A DNA stretch of 64,000 nt from Acidobacteriota bacterium (GTDB taxonomy: Bacteria; Acidobacteriota; Blastocatellia; Pyrinomonadales; Pyrinomonadaceae): contig JADKEF010000003.1 in assembly GCA_016718135.1 (NCBI GenBank), positions 124,001-188,000 of the forward strand, given 5' to 3'. Made by a program: the position numbers and the translations under genes. Numbering within the stretch: position 1 is the stretch's first letter; each line of letters begins with the position of its first letter. Below, piece by piece: positions 1 to 8,824 of the stretch. The notes beneath the pieces are model-generated. The model was not told the DNA's origin. It saw only the letters and a program-made list of their open reading frames with translations, and did not search any database.

Positions 1-1
1 T

Positions 2-91
2 ATCAATATCAACAACCTGATTAAGTATGGTGATTATCGCCGCTTTGAGACCGAGGTAAAGGATTCAAAGGTTGGCGACGATAAGCCATAG
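2..91 (+). CDS. C-terminal end of an unidentified protein (5' truncated)
   Basis: An open frame enters from the left edge and ends at a TAG at 89-91. It encodes about 29 residues, ending in a charged tail (YGDYRRFETEVKDSKVGDDK followed by P). A terminator-like hairpin follows 30 bases later, which supports a real gene end. The fragment is too short to assign a family. The YRRFETEV-type ending resembles exported acidobacterial proteins I have seen, but this is only an impression. Confidence 0.5.
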   Translation: MNINNLIKYGDYRRFETEVKDSKVGDDKP

Positions 92-121
92 AACATGATC
101 GGATCATTGAAAGGACAAATT

Positions 122-148
122 AAAAGGCGGCCTTGTAGGCCGCCTTTT
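122..148. terminator. Bidirectional intrinsic terminator between convergent genes
   Basis: A perfect 11-bp stem (AAAAGGCGGCC / GGCCGCCTTTT) with a 5-base loop TTGTA. The A and T ends give a T-tail on both strands. It lies between the plus-strand gene ending at 91 and the minus-strand peptidase ending at 190, so it can serve both. Confidence 0.85.
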
Positions 149-189
149 GGTTTGGGGTTGAACGGAAGTTCGTTCGTCGCCTTTGGAGG

Positions 190-3100
190 TTAGTCCTGGG
201 CGATGAAGTCGACCTCCGCGAGGTTTGAGTCGGTGGTCACCGTTCGTGTAGTGAACTGTGCCCGGCGGCTGTTGACGCCTACCGTGTACGTCTCGCCCGG
301 TGCCACATCGTCGAAACGGTAGTAGCCGAAGGTTCCCGTGGTCACCGTTCGTGCTCTTCCCGTTGCGTCGAGTATCGTCACCTGTGCTCCGCGCACTCCG
401 CGGCCGTCGGCGGTCGTCACTCTGCCTGAGAGTTCCGTACCTGTTGCCTCCGGCCCCGAGATCAGCACTGCACCGTCAGCGTACTTCGCTTCGAGTGTGT
501 TGCCCATCGTATCCGACACACCCTTCGGTGCGAGCGAATCGGTCAGTCTCACTCTCGTCTCGCCGCCCGCTGCACCTGCTGCGACATCGAACGTGATCGT
601 GATCAGGCGTTTGATGTTCGAGCCTATGCCGAGTGGCGTCGTCGAGTCGATCAGGATACCGATACGGCCATTGGCTGCATCGTTCTCATTGATCGTCAGG
701 ACCGTTCCCTCAGGCATGCCCTCTCCGAGGTTGATCTTCGGATTGGTCAGGCGTGCCGCGTTGTACTCGATCGTAAAGCTCACTGCCGCTTCGTCACCCT
801 TCGGTGAGTATTCGACACCGAGTCCTATGTTCTGGCCCCGATCTGCTCTCTCCGTCGTTAAGCGGAATTCGCGATCCGTTACCACCTCTGGACGCTCCTC
901 GACCGGCTCTGTACCCGTGCCAAGTGCTGGAAGCGGTGGCCCGGCCGGTCCGGCCGCTGCCTGTGCTCCGTCCAGGCTGGCTGCGTAGCGTCTCGCCTGT
1001 ACAACGTCTCCCGGCAACAGGGCTCCGTCACCGCGTGTTCCCAGCGGTGCCGCGTCTGCTCTCTGGAACTCGTTGAATGCAGGATCGACCTGATCCAGAT
1101 TTGCGACAAAGCGTCTGACCTGTACCACGTCTGTCGAGGCCACGGTACCGTTACCCGTATTGCGGCCGGCAACGTCGCTCTCGACGCCGTCAACGAACAC
1201 TACGAAGCCATTCGTGAATGTCTTCTGCAGTTCGTTGTTAGCAGCATCCCTGACGCTCTGTGCCGTCGGAGTTGTGCTGAACGTCAGAGCCGCATTTGGC
1301 GGTGCAAATCCGATGTTCGTCTGGAACGTCACATTGGCTATCTCTCTGAGGCCCGCTGCCACTCCGGCTCCCGCCGCTGTGATGCTGATACCCAGTTTGC
1401 CAGGTGTAACGTTTACCGAGGCCACCGCACAGCCTGCTGTACTCGCTCCGCATGTCACCACTGGTGAGAACAGCTTCTCGAGCGGATAGTCGATCGAGAA
1501 TGTCATTACCTTCTCAGTTCCCTGAGACGTCATTCTGATCGGTACCGTTACAGGATTGCCCGGGGTCGCATGGCTGTTCACCACGAAGATGTTTCGCGGT
1601 ATGCCGCCAGGCGAGTTGTAGGCGATGAAGTTAACGCCAGTTACATTTGCTGTCGATGTCACCACGCGGCTCACAGGGTCAAAGACCTTGCCGGCCATCG
1701 TCGGTGTCAGTGTGTACGTCGTTCCGGGAACTCCCGCGATCGTGAAGTTGCCAGAGGCATTGGTCGTCGCCGTTGCTCCGCCCGGTTGTGCCGTGATCAG
1801 CACTCCCGCCAGATTCGTGTTCGGACCGCCCGCTACGAACTGCTGTACATTGCCCGAGATCGACATTCCGTAGGTGTCGGTATCGGTCGATGTGTTGTTC
1901 GTCAGGTTCGGATCGATCACTGTCGGCGGTGCCGTCACCGTCGCCGTGTTGACCAGGGTTCCCGTCTGACCCGCTGCAATGCTCACGTTGGCCGTATACG
2001 TCAGGATACCTCCGACCGGTATGTACACCGCCTCGTTGATATTCCCCGCTCCGTCCCGCGTACACAATGCCTCGTTCTGCGGCAGGCATGTCCAGTTGTC
2101 TACGATAACTCCCGCAGGGAAGTTGTCCGTCACAATTGCATTCACCGCCGGTGCCGGGCCAGCGTTAGTCACCGTCAACGTGTACGTCGTCGTTCCCGGC
2201 GTCGTCACCACACTCACGTTATCTGTCTTAACGATCGCTAGATCGGCGAGTGGCGTCGGCGTTGAGCTAGGTGTAGGTGTTGCGCAGGTTCCGATTCCGG
2301 TGATCAGGAATGGGAAGTCTTGAGGGACGACGTCGAGGGCTGCAGACCAGACCATACTTGCGTCCATTTGACGTCCATCTGCTCCTGGCTTGCCCTGCTG
2401 ACCGAGAATCGTCACAGCCGGAGCCCATGGACCTGAGCCAAGTGTGCCGCCGGTCTGCCAGTCAAACCAATACGTTCCGGCAGGCAGGGTGGTACCGATA
2501 TTTACCACATTTGCCATAATTGGACGCGTTGTCCCCAGAAGGCCCGCCGACAACAGAACGCGGTAATCATTGGCGAACGTTGACGATGCAAGTCGGTTGG
2601 TTGTCGTATCACCAAACACGATATTACTTCCCACAGCTCCGGGAACTCCGTCCCAAATTCTCACGTTCACCGCGTTGATCGTCGAGGTGGTCGTAGATCC
2701 TGTCTGGTAGGCATAGAAGGTGGCCGTATTGATGGTCCACCCGCCGGCAGGTACGGTAAAGTTATCGGCGACGCGGAATCCTGTCGAGGCTGCGTGTCCG
2801 AAACCGAAGATTGTGTTTGAGATCGGAGCACCATCCTGCAATGCACTGGCATCAGCTCCACCAAAACCGCCGCCTGGATGCGTGACCAATGGGCCATTAG
2901 TATAAAGCTGCGTCGGCGTACACGCTGGAGTCGCTGTCGGCGCAGCCGTTGGCGTTGACGTCGGCGTCGGCGTACCGCATGCAGCCGTGCCAGTCAGTGT
3001 TAGGTTGGCAGCGGTAGTCGTTCCGGTGTCCACAATAGCTGCATCTCGGATCGTCAATGTCCAGGTTCCATTCAGCTGAGCAGTGCTCAAACCGCTAAAT

Positions 3101-5499
3101 GCGGTCATGAGGCTGGTCACAGGTGGCGGATTTGTCTGGCCAGTCTGGCCTGCTCCGGTCGTGCGGTAGGTATCGGCCGCAATATTACATAGGTCACCAC
3201 AGCCACCCGCGGTCGCCAGCGTCCAAATATTCGTACTGGCCGCCGCATCGCTGAATACATAGGCACCTGAGTAGTTCGAGCTGTCGCCGAAGCCGGTCGC
3301 GGTGATAACACCGATCCGGCTTACCGTCACAAGACTCGCAACACCACCCGGCGATGTAAGAACCATATCGACATCCCCGGACCAAGTATGGGTTAAGGTA
3401 ATGCTGTTGGTTATGTTCGTCAACGGTGCCGTCACTCCAGCCACATTAAAGCTGATGACCTGTGGCGTACCAAATTGAGGCGGCGTTCCCGTCAATCCAT
3501 CAGGTATCGCACCCGTACCCGTACCAGCGACCGACACCGGAACAGCGGGTGTACACGCAGGCGTTCCCGTCGGCGTCGCAGTTGGGGTTGAGGTCGGTGT
3601 ACTTGTTGGCGTTGCCGTTGGAGTTCCCGTCGGCGTCGGCGTTCCGCCCAGCGAGCACGTATAGCCGCTCACCAAGGTAAACGAGTCAAGATTTACACCT
3701 GTCGCAGAGACGGAACTATCGCTTCCCATTCTCCATCTTAATTGGATATTCTGACCATTGGCCGCTGCTGGCAGATTTACGCTTACGGGCAAATATGCCC
3801 CCGAATTACCTGTCCAGGCGGATCGTCCGCCAAGCGGATTGGAGAAAGAATTACTGAGTGTCCCATTATAGCCATTAGCCCCGAATGAGCCGCCAGCTGT
3901 AACAATGTCAGTAAACGCACCGGCACCGATCTTGATCTCAAGAACCGCACCGTCAAATGTACTCTCGGTATTGTATCTAAGCCTAAAGTTGGCACTTGCG
4001 GCAGCCGAGGTGATCGGGATAACCGGTGTCACAATGCTGGACTCGCCAATGGTAGCCGGATTGTTTGTAAACGCTGAGTTAGGTGCCGTATCCGGCGTGG
4101 TGGCGGTGGTCACCCACAGAGCCGGTGGGCCTGCGCCGGCATTAGCCGTCGTCCAACCGGCAGGAAGTGCAGGAGCAACAACACCATCAAAGTTCTCCGC
4201 AACGAGTCCCGTCGGCACTCCGAGAGAGAACGTAACTGAAGTCGGATTCATTGCACCTAGGTCAGATGTACCCGTGATATTTACCGTATGCTGGCTACCG
4301 CACACGGCCCCTCCCGGAACTGTGTACGTGATCTGGCGAGTTACCGTCGCTCCGTCTGCGATATTTCCGTAACTCGCAGTGCCACCACCTGTGATGCTAC
4401 CGTTGACATTGGTTACAGTACCGCCGCCCGTGTTATTTACGATCGGCACCGTGATCAGAAGATTTTCGCCCGGTTCGGGGAATCCGTCGTTGTCGCCGCT
4501 TGAGTCGCTGACTGTGATCGGGGTAGTAAAGACGACGTTTGGCACGTCGAAACCCTCAGTCACGGCCGCAGGACTAATTGACTGAATACTTGCGGATGCT
4601 CCCATACCACGCACTCGGAAACCCTCACGAACATCACTCACATCCGCAACTGCTTCCGGCGCCTCGGTAAGTGCCAGGGCAGCGGCTGCAGCAATGATCG
4701 CATCACGGCTCTGCAACATGTTTGGGTTGAGCGGGGAAAGCTTCATGCCGTCCGTCACAACCTGTAGAACGCGGGTCGTTCCTGGCCCGTGGCCCAAGCG
4801 GGTAACCATTCTATTGCGCACTTCCCAGAGCATGCTGCTCCATACTTCGCCGAGATTGTGTACCGCATCGCACTGAGCCACCCCAAAAGGTCCCCGAGGA
4901 AACGCACTCGTTGAGCCGTCGAGTAGGCTTGCACAGCCGACGTTGACATAGCGAAAAGTGAACGGATTATGCGGCCTGCCGTTGGTTCCGAGAAATGTGA
5001 TCGGAGCACGGGGAAAGCGGCGAATACCGTAGTAATAATTTCCAGTGAAACCCGGTTGGGCAAGGTAGGTTGCGTATCCGCCTGTCGTATAGACGGCGTT
5101 TACAGGGTCGGTCGGCTCCGACAGCATTGCTTCGGCATAGAAATCACTCCATCCCTCACCCATACCACCGGCCATGTTGGTCGAGAGGCCAGACGAGTTG
5201 CCGTGTAGGCGATTCGAGGTTCCGTGGGTCAATTCGTGATAGACAACTTCGGCATCGGCTGTTCCATCGTAATCCGGAGTCGGCCCCGTCCAAATAAACA
5301 TCTGCATGCGTCCGCGACCACCGTCGGCCGGTGTTGAGAAATTAGCGTTATTGGTGCCCGAGCTATCCTGCCCCTCTGCACTGACCCGGTCATTGCCGGT
5401 TCCACCACGGCCAAAATTATTCGCCTGAAAGTTTAAGGCCGCCTCGGTAAATCCGCGAAGATAAAGCTCATCATGGTAACGATTGACAGCATAAAACAT
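190..5499 (-). CDS. M36 (fungalysin-type) metallopeptidase, catalytic and C-terminal part, with cohesin/dockerin-like modules
   Basis: Catalytic half of a secreted zinc metallopeptidase. The M36 signature HELTHGTSNRLHG is at residues 88-100 of this frame, and the downstream glutamate ligand region GEGWSDFYAEAM starts near residue 114. Going toward the C-terminus it carries a proprotein-convertase-like P-domain between Thr/Pro linkers, a DUF11-like repeat, a carboxypeptidase-regulatory-like domain, a cohesin-like beta-sandwich, a dockerin-like segment with two DVVQxRR(F/Y) repeats, a second cohesin-like domain, and a terminal carboxypeptidase-regulatory-like domain. The frame is open upstream to 5619, where a TGA separates it from the propeptide half at 5620-6885. 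The two halves are in the same frame and together make one ordinary M36 precursor. The domain calls are by eye. The ATG at 5499 is internal to the family alignment and is probably not a natural start. Confidence 0.85.
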   Translation of the reverse strand: MFYAVNRYHDELYLRGFTEAALNFQANNFGRGGTGNDRVSAEGQDSSGTNNANFSTPADGGRGRMQMFIWTGPTPDYDGTADAEVVYHELTHGTSNRLHGNSSGLSTNMAGGMGEGWSDFYAEAMLSEPTDPVNAVYTTGGYATYLAQPGFTGNYYYGIRRFPRAPITFLGTNGRPHNPFTFRYVNVGCASLLDGSTSAFPRGPFGVAQCDAVHNLGEVWSSMLWEVRNRMVTRLGHGPGTTRVLQVVTDGMKLSPLNPNMLQSRDAIIAAAAALALTEAPEAVADVSDVREGFRVRGMGASASIQSISPAAVTEGFDVPNVVFTTPITVSDSSGDNDGFPEPGENLLITVPIVNNTGGGTVTNVNGSITGGGTASYGNIADGATVTRQITYTVPGGAVCGSQHTVNITGTSDLGAMNPTSVTFSLGVPTGLVAENFDGVVAPALPAGWTTANAGAGPPALWVTTATTPDTAPNSAFTNNPATIGESSIVTPVIPITSAAASANFRLRYNTESTFDGAVLEIKIGAGAFTDIVTAGGSFGANGYNGTLSNSFSNPLGGRSAWTGNSGAYLPVSVNLPAAANGQNIQLRWRMGSDSSVSATGVNLDSFTLVSGYTCSLGGTPTPTGTPTATPTSTPTSTPTATPTGTPACTPAVPVSVAGTGTGAIPDGLTGTPPQFGTPQVISFNVAGVTAPLTNITNSITLTHTWSGDVDMVLTSPGGVASLVTVSRIGVITATGFGDSSNYSGAYVFSDAAASTNIWTLATAGGCGDLCNIAADTYRTTGAGQTGQTNPPPVTSLMTAFSGLSTAQLNGTWTLTIRDAAIVDTGTTTAANLTLTGTAACGTPTPTSTPTAAPTATPACTPTQLYTNGPLVTHPGGGFGGADASALQDGAPISNTIFGFGHAASTGFRVADNFTVPAGGWTINTATFYAYQTGSTTTSTINAVNVRIWDGVPGAVGSNIVFGDTTTNRLASSTFANDYRVLLSAGLLGTTRPIMANVVNIGTTLPAGTYWFDWQTGGTLGSGPWAPAVTILGQQGKPGADGRQMDASMVWSAALDVVPQDFPFLITGIGTCATPTPSSTPTPLADLAIVKTDNVSVVTTPGTTTYTLTVTNAGPAPAVNAIVTDNFPAGVIVDNWTCLPQNEALCTRDGAGNINEAVYIPVGGILTYTANVSIAAGQTGTLVNTATVTAPPTVIDPNLTNNTSTDTDTYGMSISGNVQQFVAGGPNTNLAGVLITAQPGGATATTNASGNFTIAGVPGTTYTLTPTMAGKVFDPVSRVVTSTANVTGVNFIAYNSPGGIPRNIFVVNSHATPGNPVTVPIRMTSQGTEKVMTFSIDYPLEKLFSPVVTCGASTAGCAVASVNVTPGKLGISITAAGAGVAAGLREIANVTFQTNIGFAPPNAALTFSTTPTAQSVRDAANNELQKTFTNGFVVFVDGVESDVAGRNTGNGTVASTDVVQVRRFVANLDQVDPAFNEFQRADAAPLGTRGDGALLPGDVVQARRYAASLDGAQAAAGPAGPPLPALGTGTEPVEERPEVVTDREFRLTTERADRGQNIGLGVEYSPKGDEAAVSFTIEYNAARLTNPKINLGEGMPEGTVLTINENDAANGRIGILIDSTTPLGIGSNIKRLITITFDVAAGAAGGETRVRLTDSLAPKGVSDTMGNTLEAKYADGAVLISGPEATGTELSGRVTTADGRGVRGAQVTILDATGRARTVTTGTFGYYRFDDVAPGETYTVGVNSRRAQFTTRTVTTDSNLAEVDFIAQD
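3545..3650 (-). repeat. Thr/Pro-rich linker repeat inside the M36 peptidase
   Basis: Degenerate short repeats (GTCGGCGTC / GTTGGCGTT types on the plus strand) encode a PTPTGTPTATPTSTPT-type linker. Shorter copies are near 2253-2285 and 2930-2975. They separate folded modules of the secreted protein, as Pro/Thr linkers do in cellulosomal and other extracellular enzymes. Confidence 0.75.
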
Positions 5500-5619
5500 C
5501 TGGATGACCGCACCCCGCTGTGCCTCAACGGTCAGTGGTGCGTCACCAGGAGCCGGAGAGCCCGGAGGAGGATTCCAGGTAGATGAAAAAACTCGATTTG
5601 GAGAACCAGTTATCGGGCA

Positions 5620-6885
5620 TCAACTTCCGTTAATACCGTCTCGGTCTATACCTGCCTCAACAGCGTTACCGTCGGTAGTATTACCTCCGTCGGTTATCCA
5701 GCCGTTGTCGTTAAATGAGGTACCGGTACCCTTTACCGTTGTTACGTTAGTCCTTGTCCCGAGAACTCCCTGGGTTCCCAATGTCGGATCCAGCGGTCCG
5801 GGTGAGAGCGGTGCAGGGCTATCGGCGACGTTCACATAGCCATTTGAATTGTAGACCTGATATGTTGCCGATTGTGCCTGATCCTGAGTGATGTTCTTAC
5901 GCCAAAGCACCGTGCCCGACTCTGCATCAACGATCACATAGTACGCATTAACGGGCTGCCAGATGAGTACCCGCCACGACGGAACTGCAACTCCGGGCTC
6001 TAGCGGGAAATACATCTTTTCCGCCGTCGTTGCCCAATCGCCGTCACCAAATACGACCCTGTCCGCCGAGGAAGCGGCCTCATTAACTACGAGGTTTCCT
6101 TTCAGGGCGTGGTCAATATTTGTCGCAGCTGATCTAACCGCATCGCCCGCGTCGCCGAAATTTTGCGACACGGTAGCATTTTCCAAACCAGGAGCCAAAT
6201 TATTGATCACACGGATGATCCGGCCGTCACGAGTAAAACCAGCCTTAACCTCACCGCGAAACACCGGAATATTGTTAATGCGTTGCTCGAGATGTGAGTA
6301 TGAGATGTTACCGTCCGGGTTCTTGTAATCAGCTGTCACCTTGAGTGCGTCGAGCTGAGATGAGCGCATCCCGATCAGCGTCGAGTTATCTTTAAGGAAG
6401 TCCCGCAGGATCTCAGAGCGTTTTCCAGTGGATGGAGGCGTAAGAAACTCAATTCTCGACCTCATCACATCGGGGGTGATCACCTCAGGGATGCGAATAT
6501 CATCATTGTATTCAACCTTTGCATGAGGAATGCGTGCTTTTAGTTCATTCTCACCACGGACAAATTCGTCACGCATATCCGCGACGTCCGAAGCTGACTT
6601 TGAGGCACGAGCGCGTTTGTTTACAAAAAACTCCGCGGTACCTTCCTCTTTTCCGGTTCGGATATCATAATTCGGGAACCTCGGGTCATGGCTGCTCGTC
6701 CTTTCAACGCCGCCGGTCGTGTCATCGCTTCCTCGACCGCCTGCGCCGCCAGCGGCACTTGAGCTAAACAAGTACGGGCTTGCAATAACGGCGGTGATTA
6801 TACCTAAAACAAGCAGGCAAGCCAGAACGCCAAGACGTGTGCCTGTTCCGGACTGTAATTTTTGTGAACCAACGGACTTTCTCAT
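5620..6885 (-). CDS. M36 metallopeptidase, signal anchor and FTP/PepSY propeptide part
   Basis: N-terminal half of the peptidase. I chose the ATG at 6885 (MRKSVGSQK) because a GAGGAG ribosome site lies about 13 bases upstream and a membrane or signal segment (LGVLACLLVLGIITAVIAS) follows within 20 residues. An ATG at 6939 would add 18 unlikely residues. The body matches the FTP/PepSY propeptide region that inhibits and chaperones M36 enzymes, ending in NAVEAGIDRDGINGS before TGA at 5620-5622. The same frame continues beyond the TGA as CPITGSPNRVFSSTWNPPPG, which matches the normal family junction. Reading the local sequence with one base removed and one added gives NGVDARITGSPNRV, closer to the family. 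The stop therefore looks like a small double-indel lesion or sequencing error. Confidence 0.8.
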   Translation of the reverse strand: MRKSVGSQKLQSGTGTRLGVLACLLVLGIITAVIASPYLFSSSAAGGAGGRGSDDTTGGVERTSSHDPRFPNYDIRTGKEEGTAEFFVNKRARASKSASDVADMRDEFVRGENELKARIPHAKVEYNDDIRIPEVITPDVMRSRIEFLTPPSTGKRSEILRDFLKDNSTLIGMRSSQLDALKVTADYKNPDGNISYSHLEQRINNIPVFRGEVKAGFTRDGRIIRVINNLAPGLENATVSQNFGDAGDAVRSAATNIDHALKGNLVVNEAASSADRVVFGDGDWATTAEKMYFPLEPGVAVPSWRVLIWQPVNAYYVIVDAESGTVLWRKNITQDQAQSATYQVYNSNGYVNVADSPAPLSPGPLDPTLGTQGVLGTRTNVTTVKGTGTSFNDNGWITDGGNTTDGNAVEAGIDRDGINGS

Positions 6886-6942
6886 GATGATTTCAACACT
6901 CCTCTGATATTTCTCCCAAATGAATACAATGGCTCTCACACC

Positions 6943-7000
6943 CTACCAAACGACATAGTTTGGTAGTTTATGGAACTTTGGCTTACTGGCACCGTGCCAG
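6943..7000. promoter_or_regulatory. Two palindromes in the promoter region of the M36 peptidase
   Basis: The 190-bp gap between the peptidase start (6885) and the O-antigen ligase-like stop (7080) holds two perfect inverted repeats: CTACCAAAC-gacata-GTTTGGTAG at 6943-6966, and CTGGCACCGTGCCAG at 6986-7000. Neither has a T-tail on the minus strand, so they look like operator or protein-binding sites rather than terminators. No clear -35/-10 or sigma54 element was found. The GGCAC in the second palindrome is not followed by TTGC at the right distance. Confidence 0.45.
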
Positions 7001-7079
7001 CGAGCTGTTAAATTCTAAAATGCAGAACCGAGATTGACCGAAGTATATTCGTAAATTGGACGAGTGTCAACAGTTTATG

Positions 7080-8366
7080 TCACACGTTTACAATATTTAT
7101 GTCATTTTCAGTGAGGCTCGTATCAGTAATTTTTATCATTGCAAGCGCGACCCCAAATAGTACCCAAAGGTGACGGGTATCCTCATAGGAGCCCGTCAAA
7201 CCCTGGTATAGACACGCATCGATCAGGGCGATCAGGAGAATCACAGCGGCCGCACATGAAAGATGATTTAGGAGCACTTTTCGGCTTAACCCGGCGAAAA
7301 TAAGGACGATCAGTGCGGCAAACGCGACAAACCCAACCGCTCCGGTTTCGGCCAGAACGCTCAAATATGTGTTATGAGCATCGGTGAGCAGCTGGTGATT
7401 CCCTGATGGGTCAATGAAACGCGAGTCAGCGACCGGAACATCTATACCGCGGCCGAGGATCGGGCTTTGGAGGAAACTCTGGAACGAGGTTCGCCATGCC
7501 TCGGCACGGTGCGAACGCGATATCTCGCCGGCCGCCAGCGGCACGCTGTTGCCTTCTGCCGTATGCGAAAACAGCGTGACCGACGCCGCGAAGAACGCTA
7601 GTGCCGCGACCAATATTCCGGCGGAAAGGGCGAGGCGGCCAACGATCCTACGTTCGCTTTTTGTCCAAACAAAGATTCCGGCCGCGAGGAACACCCCGCC
7701 GAGCCCCGGCGTTAAAGTAAAGGCGTCGACGACGAGCAGGCAGATCCCAAATGCGATCGCGCTACGCTTCGACAGCCATTCCATCGAAACAGAAAGAACA
7801 AGAAACGTAGCGGTTAGCGAAAGGTAATTGCAGAGCAGCGACGGATAGCTGAAGAAGCCTTCGATACGCGGATACCGGCCCGGCGGCAGGCTGCCAAAGA
7901 TCGGATGGAGCACCAGATTTTGGTTTGGATCATTAAGCCCGAGATAGAACGCCGCAATTCCTGCGAGGCTCAGCAGGATTAATATGCCAGAGCCGATGAA
8001 CCAAGCTCGCAGCACGCTTTTGAGAATGTCGAGAGATGTTACGATGTTGATCGTCAGAAAGACGATCGCAAAAAGGTAGAATTTGCCGACCAGTTTGACC
8101 GCACTCTGTTCGGGCCGGATAGAGAAAATTGCGGAGAGCGTTACCGCGACGGCGTAGGCGGCGAGAAATATGTACGCCGGGCTCCAGACGATCCTTCGCT
8201 TTCGTGCGAGCCATAGCACCAACCAAACCACGCCCGTCACCAAAAGCACTACGTCTGCGATCTGAACATTGCCCGCATAGCCTGCTAGTTCGGGAAGCGT
8301 GGCAAACGGCAACGTCACCACAAACAACAGGTACAACCATTGCTCAGCTTTGAGCGAAGTCGGCAT
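7080..8366 (-). CDS. O-antigen ligase / polymerase-like membrane protein (Wzy_C family)
   Basis: A 428-residue polytopic membrane protein with about ten to twelve hydrophobic segments. The large periplasmic loop contains RSHRAEAWRTSFQSF, ILGRGIDVP and DAHNTYLSVLAETGAVG, which is the Wzy_C signature shared by O-antigen ligases (WaaL), O-antigen polymerases (Wzy) and related glycan-joining enzymes. The family transfers or polymerises undecaprenyl-linked glycans on the periplasmic face. The start lies 3 bases after the stop of the YqeY-like gene, so it is probably the last gene of a purF-yqeY transcript. WaaL and Wzy roles cannot be told apart from sequence alone, and no other O-antigen genes are adjacent. 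Confidence 0.75.
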   Translation of the reverse strand: MPTSLKAEQWLYLLFVVTLPFATLPELAGYAGNVQIADVVLLVTGVVWLVLWLARKRRIVWSPAYIFLAAYAVAVTLSAIFSIRPEQSAVKLVGKFYLFAIVFLTINIVTSLDILKSVLRAWFIGSGILILLSLAGIAAFYLGLNDPNQNLVLHPIFGSLPPGRYPRIEGFFSYPSLLCNYLSLTATFLVLSVSMEWLSKRSAIAFGICLLVVDAFTLTPGLGGVFLAAGIFVWTKSERRIVGRLALSAGILVAALAFFAASVTLFSHTAEGNSVPLAAGEISRSHRAEAWRTSFQSFLQSPILGRGIDVPVADSRFIDPSGNHQLLTDAHNTYLSVLAETGAVGFVAFAALIVLIFAGLSRKVLLNHLSCAAAVILLIALIDACLYQGLTGSYEDTRHLWVLFGVALAMIKITDTSLTENDINIVNV

Positions 8367-8369
8367 TGT

Positions 8370-8816
8370 CTATTGCAATTTGGCCTTCACCGCTTCGCTG
8401 ACCATTTTGCCGTCTGCATTCTTGCCCGCGAGATGAGCCATTGCGGCTTTCATCAGCGTGCCCATGTCCTTCATGGACGTCGCTCCGGTCTCGGCGGCAG
8501 CGGCTTCGACAGCGGCAGCGATCTCTTCAGCGGTAGCGGCTTGAGGCAAATAGACTTCAATAAAACCGATCTCCGCCGCCTCTTTTGCGGCAAGATCGGA
8601 GCGTCCCGCATTCTCATATTGCTCGATCGAATCACGCCGCTGCTTCACCAAGGTCTGCAATGCCTTCAACACCTCGTCGTCGATCAAGTCCCCGCCCTTG
8701 TCGATCTGCCGGTTCATCAAATTGGCCTTAACCATCCGCAAGACACCAAGTCGATCGGCATCCTTGGCCTTCATTGCTGCGGTCAGGTCGGAAACTATCT
8801 GTTCTCTTAAACTCAT
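8370..8816 (-). CDS. yqeY: YqeY / GatB-tail-like protein
   Basis: 148 residues from the ATG at 8816 (MSLREQIVSDLTAAMKAKD). The longer frame to 8885 reads into the purF end and is not used. The whole length matches the YqeY family, a helical domain related to the tail of GatB that binds tRNA in the amidotransferase. Recognisable are VLRMVKANLMN, EVLKALQTLVKQRRDSIEQYENAGR, EIGFIEVYLPQ and GTLMKAAMAHLAGKNADGK. The function in bacteria is not settled; a link to tRNA-dependent amidation or tRNA binding is assumed. It lies 8 bases downstream of purF and 3 bases upstream of the ligase-like gene. Confidence 0.9.
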   Translation of the reverse strand: MSLREQIVSDLTAAMKAKDADRLGVLRMVKANLMNRQIDKGGDLIDDEVLKALQTLVKQRRDSIEQYENAGRSDLAAKEAAEIGFIEVYLPQAATAEEIAAAVEAAAAETGATSMKDMGTLMKAAMAHLAGKNADGKMVSEAVKAKLQ

Positions 8817-8824
8817 ATTCTTAT

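Noticed and set aside
338..2323. Several long open frames (up to 223 codons) on the plus strand opposite the M36 peptidase.
   Set aside because: They are antisense shadows of a 1769-codon frame with strong codon bias; their translations are low-complexity Arg/Ser/Val-rich and lack ribosome sites.
3545..3650. Short repeats that might suggest a CRISPR or a tandem satellite.
   Set aside because: They are in frame and encode a Thr/Pro linker; there are no spacers of constant length.
5620..5622. The TGA in the M36 peptidase followed by a Cys codon could be read as selenocysteine recoding.
   Set aside because: No selenocysteine is known in this family, no recoding hairpin was evident, and a simple pair of indels restores the family sequence.
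6986..7000. TGGCAC in the peptidase promoter region as a possible sigma54 -24 element.
   Set aside because: No TTGC occurs at the required 5-base spacing on either strand; the sequence is better explained as a palindrome.
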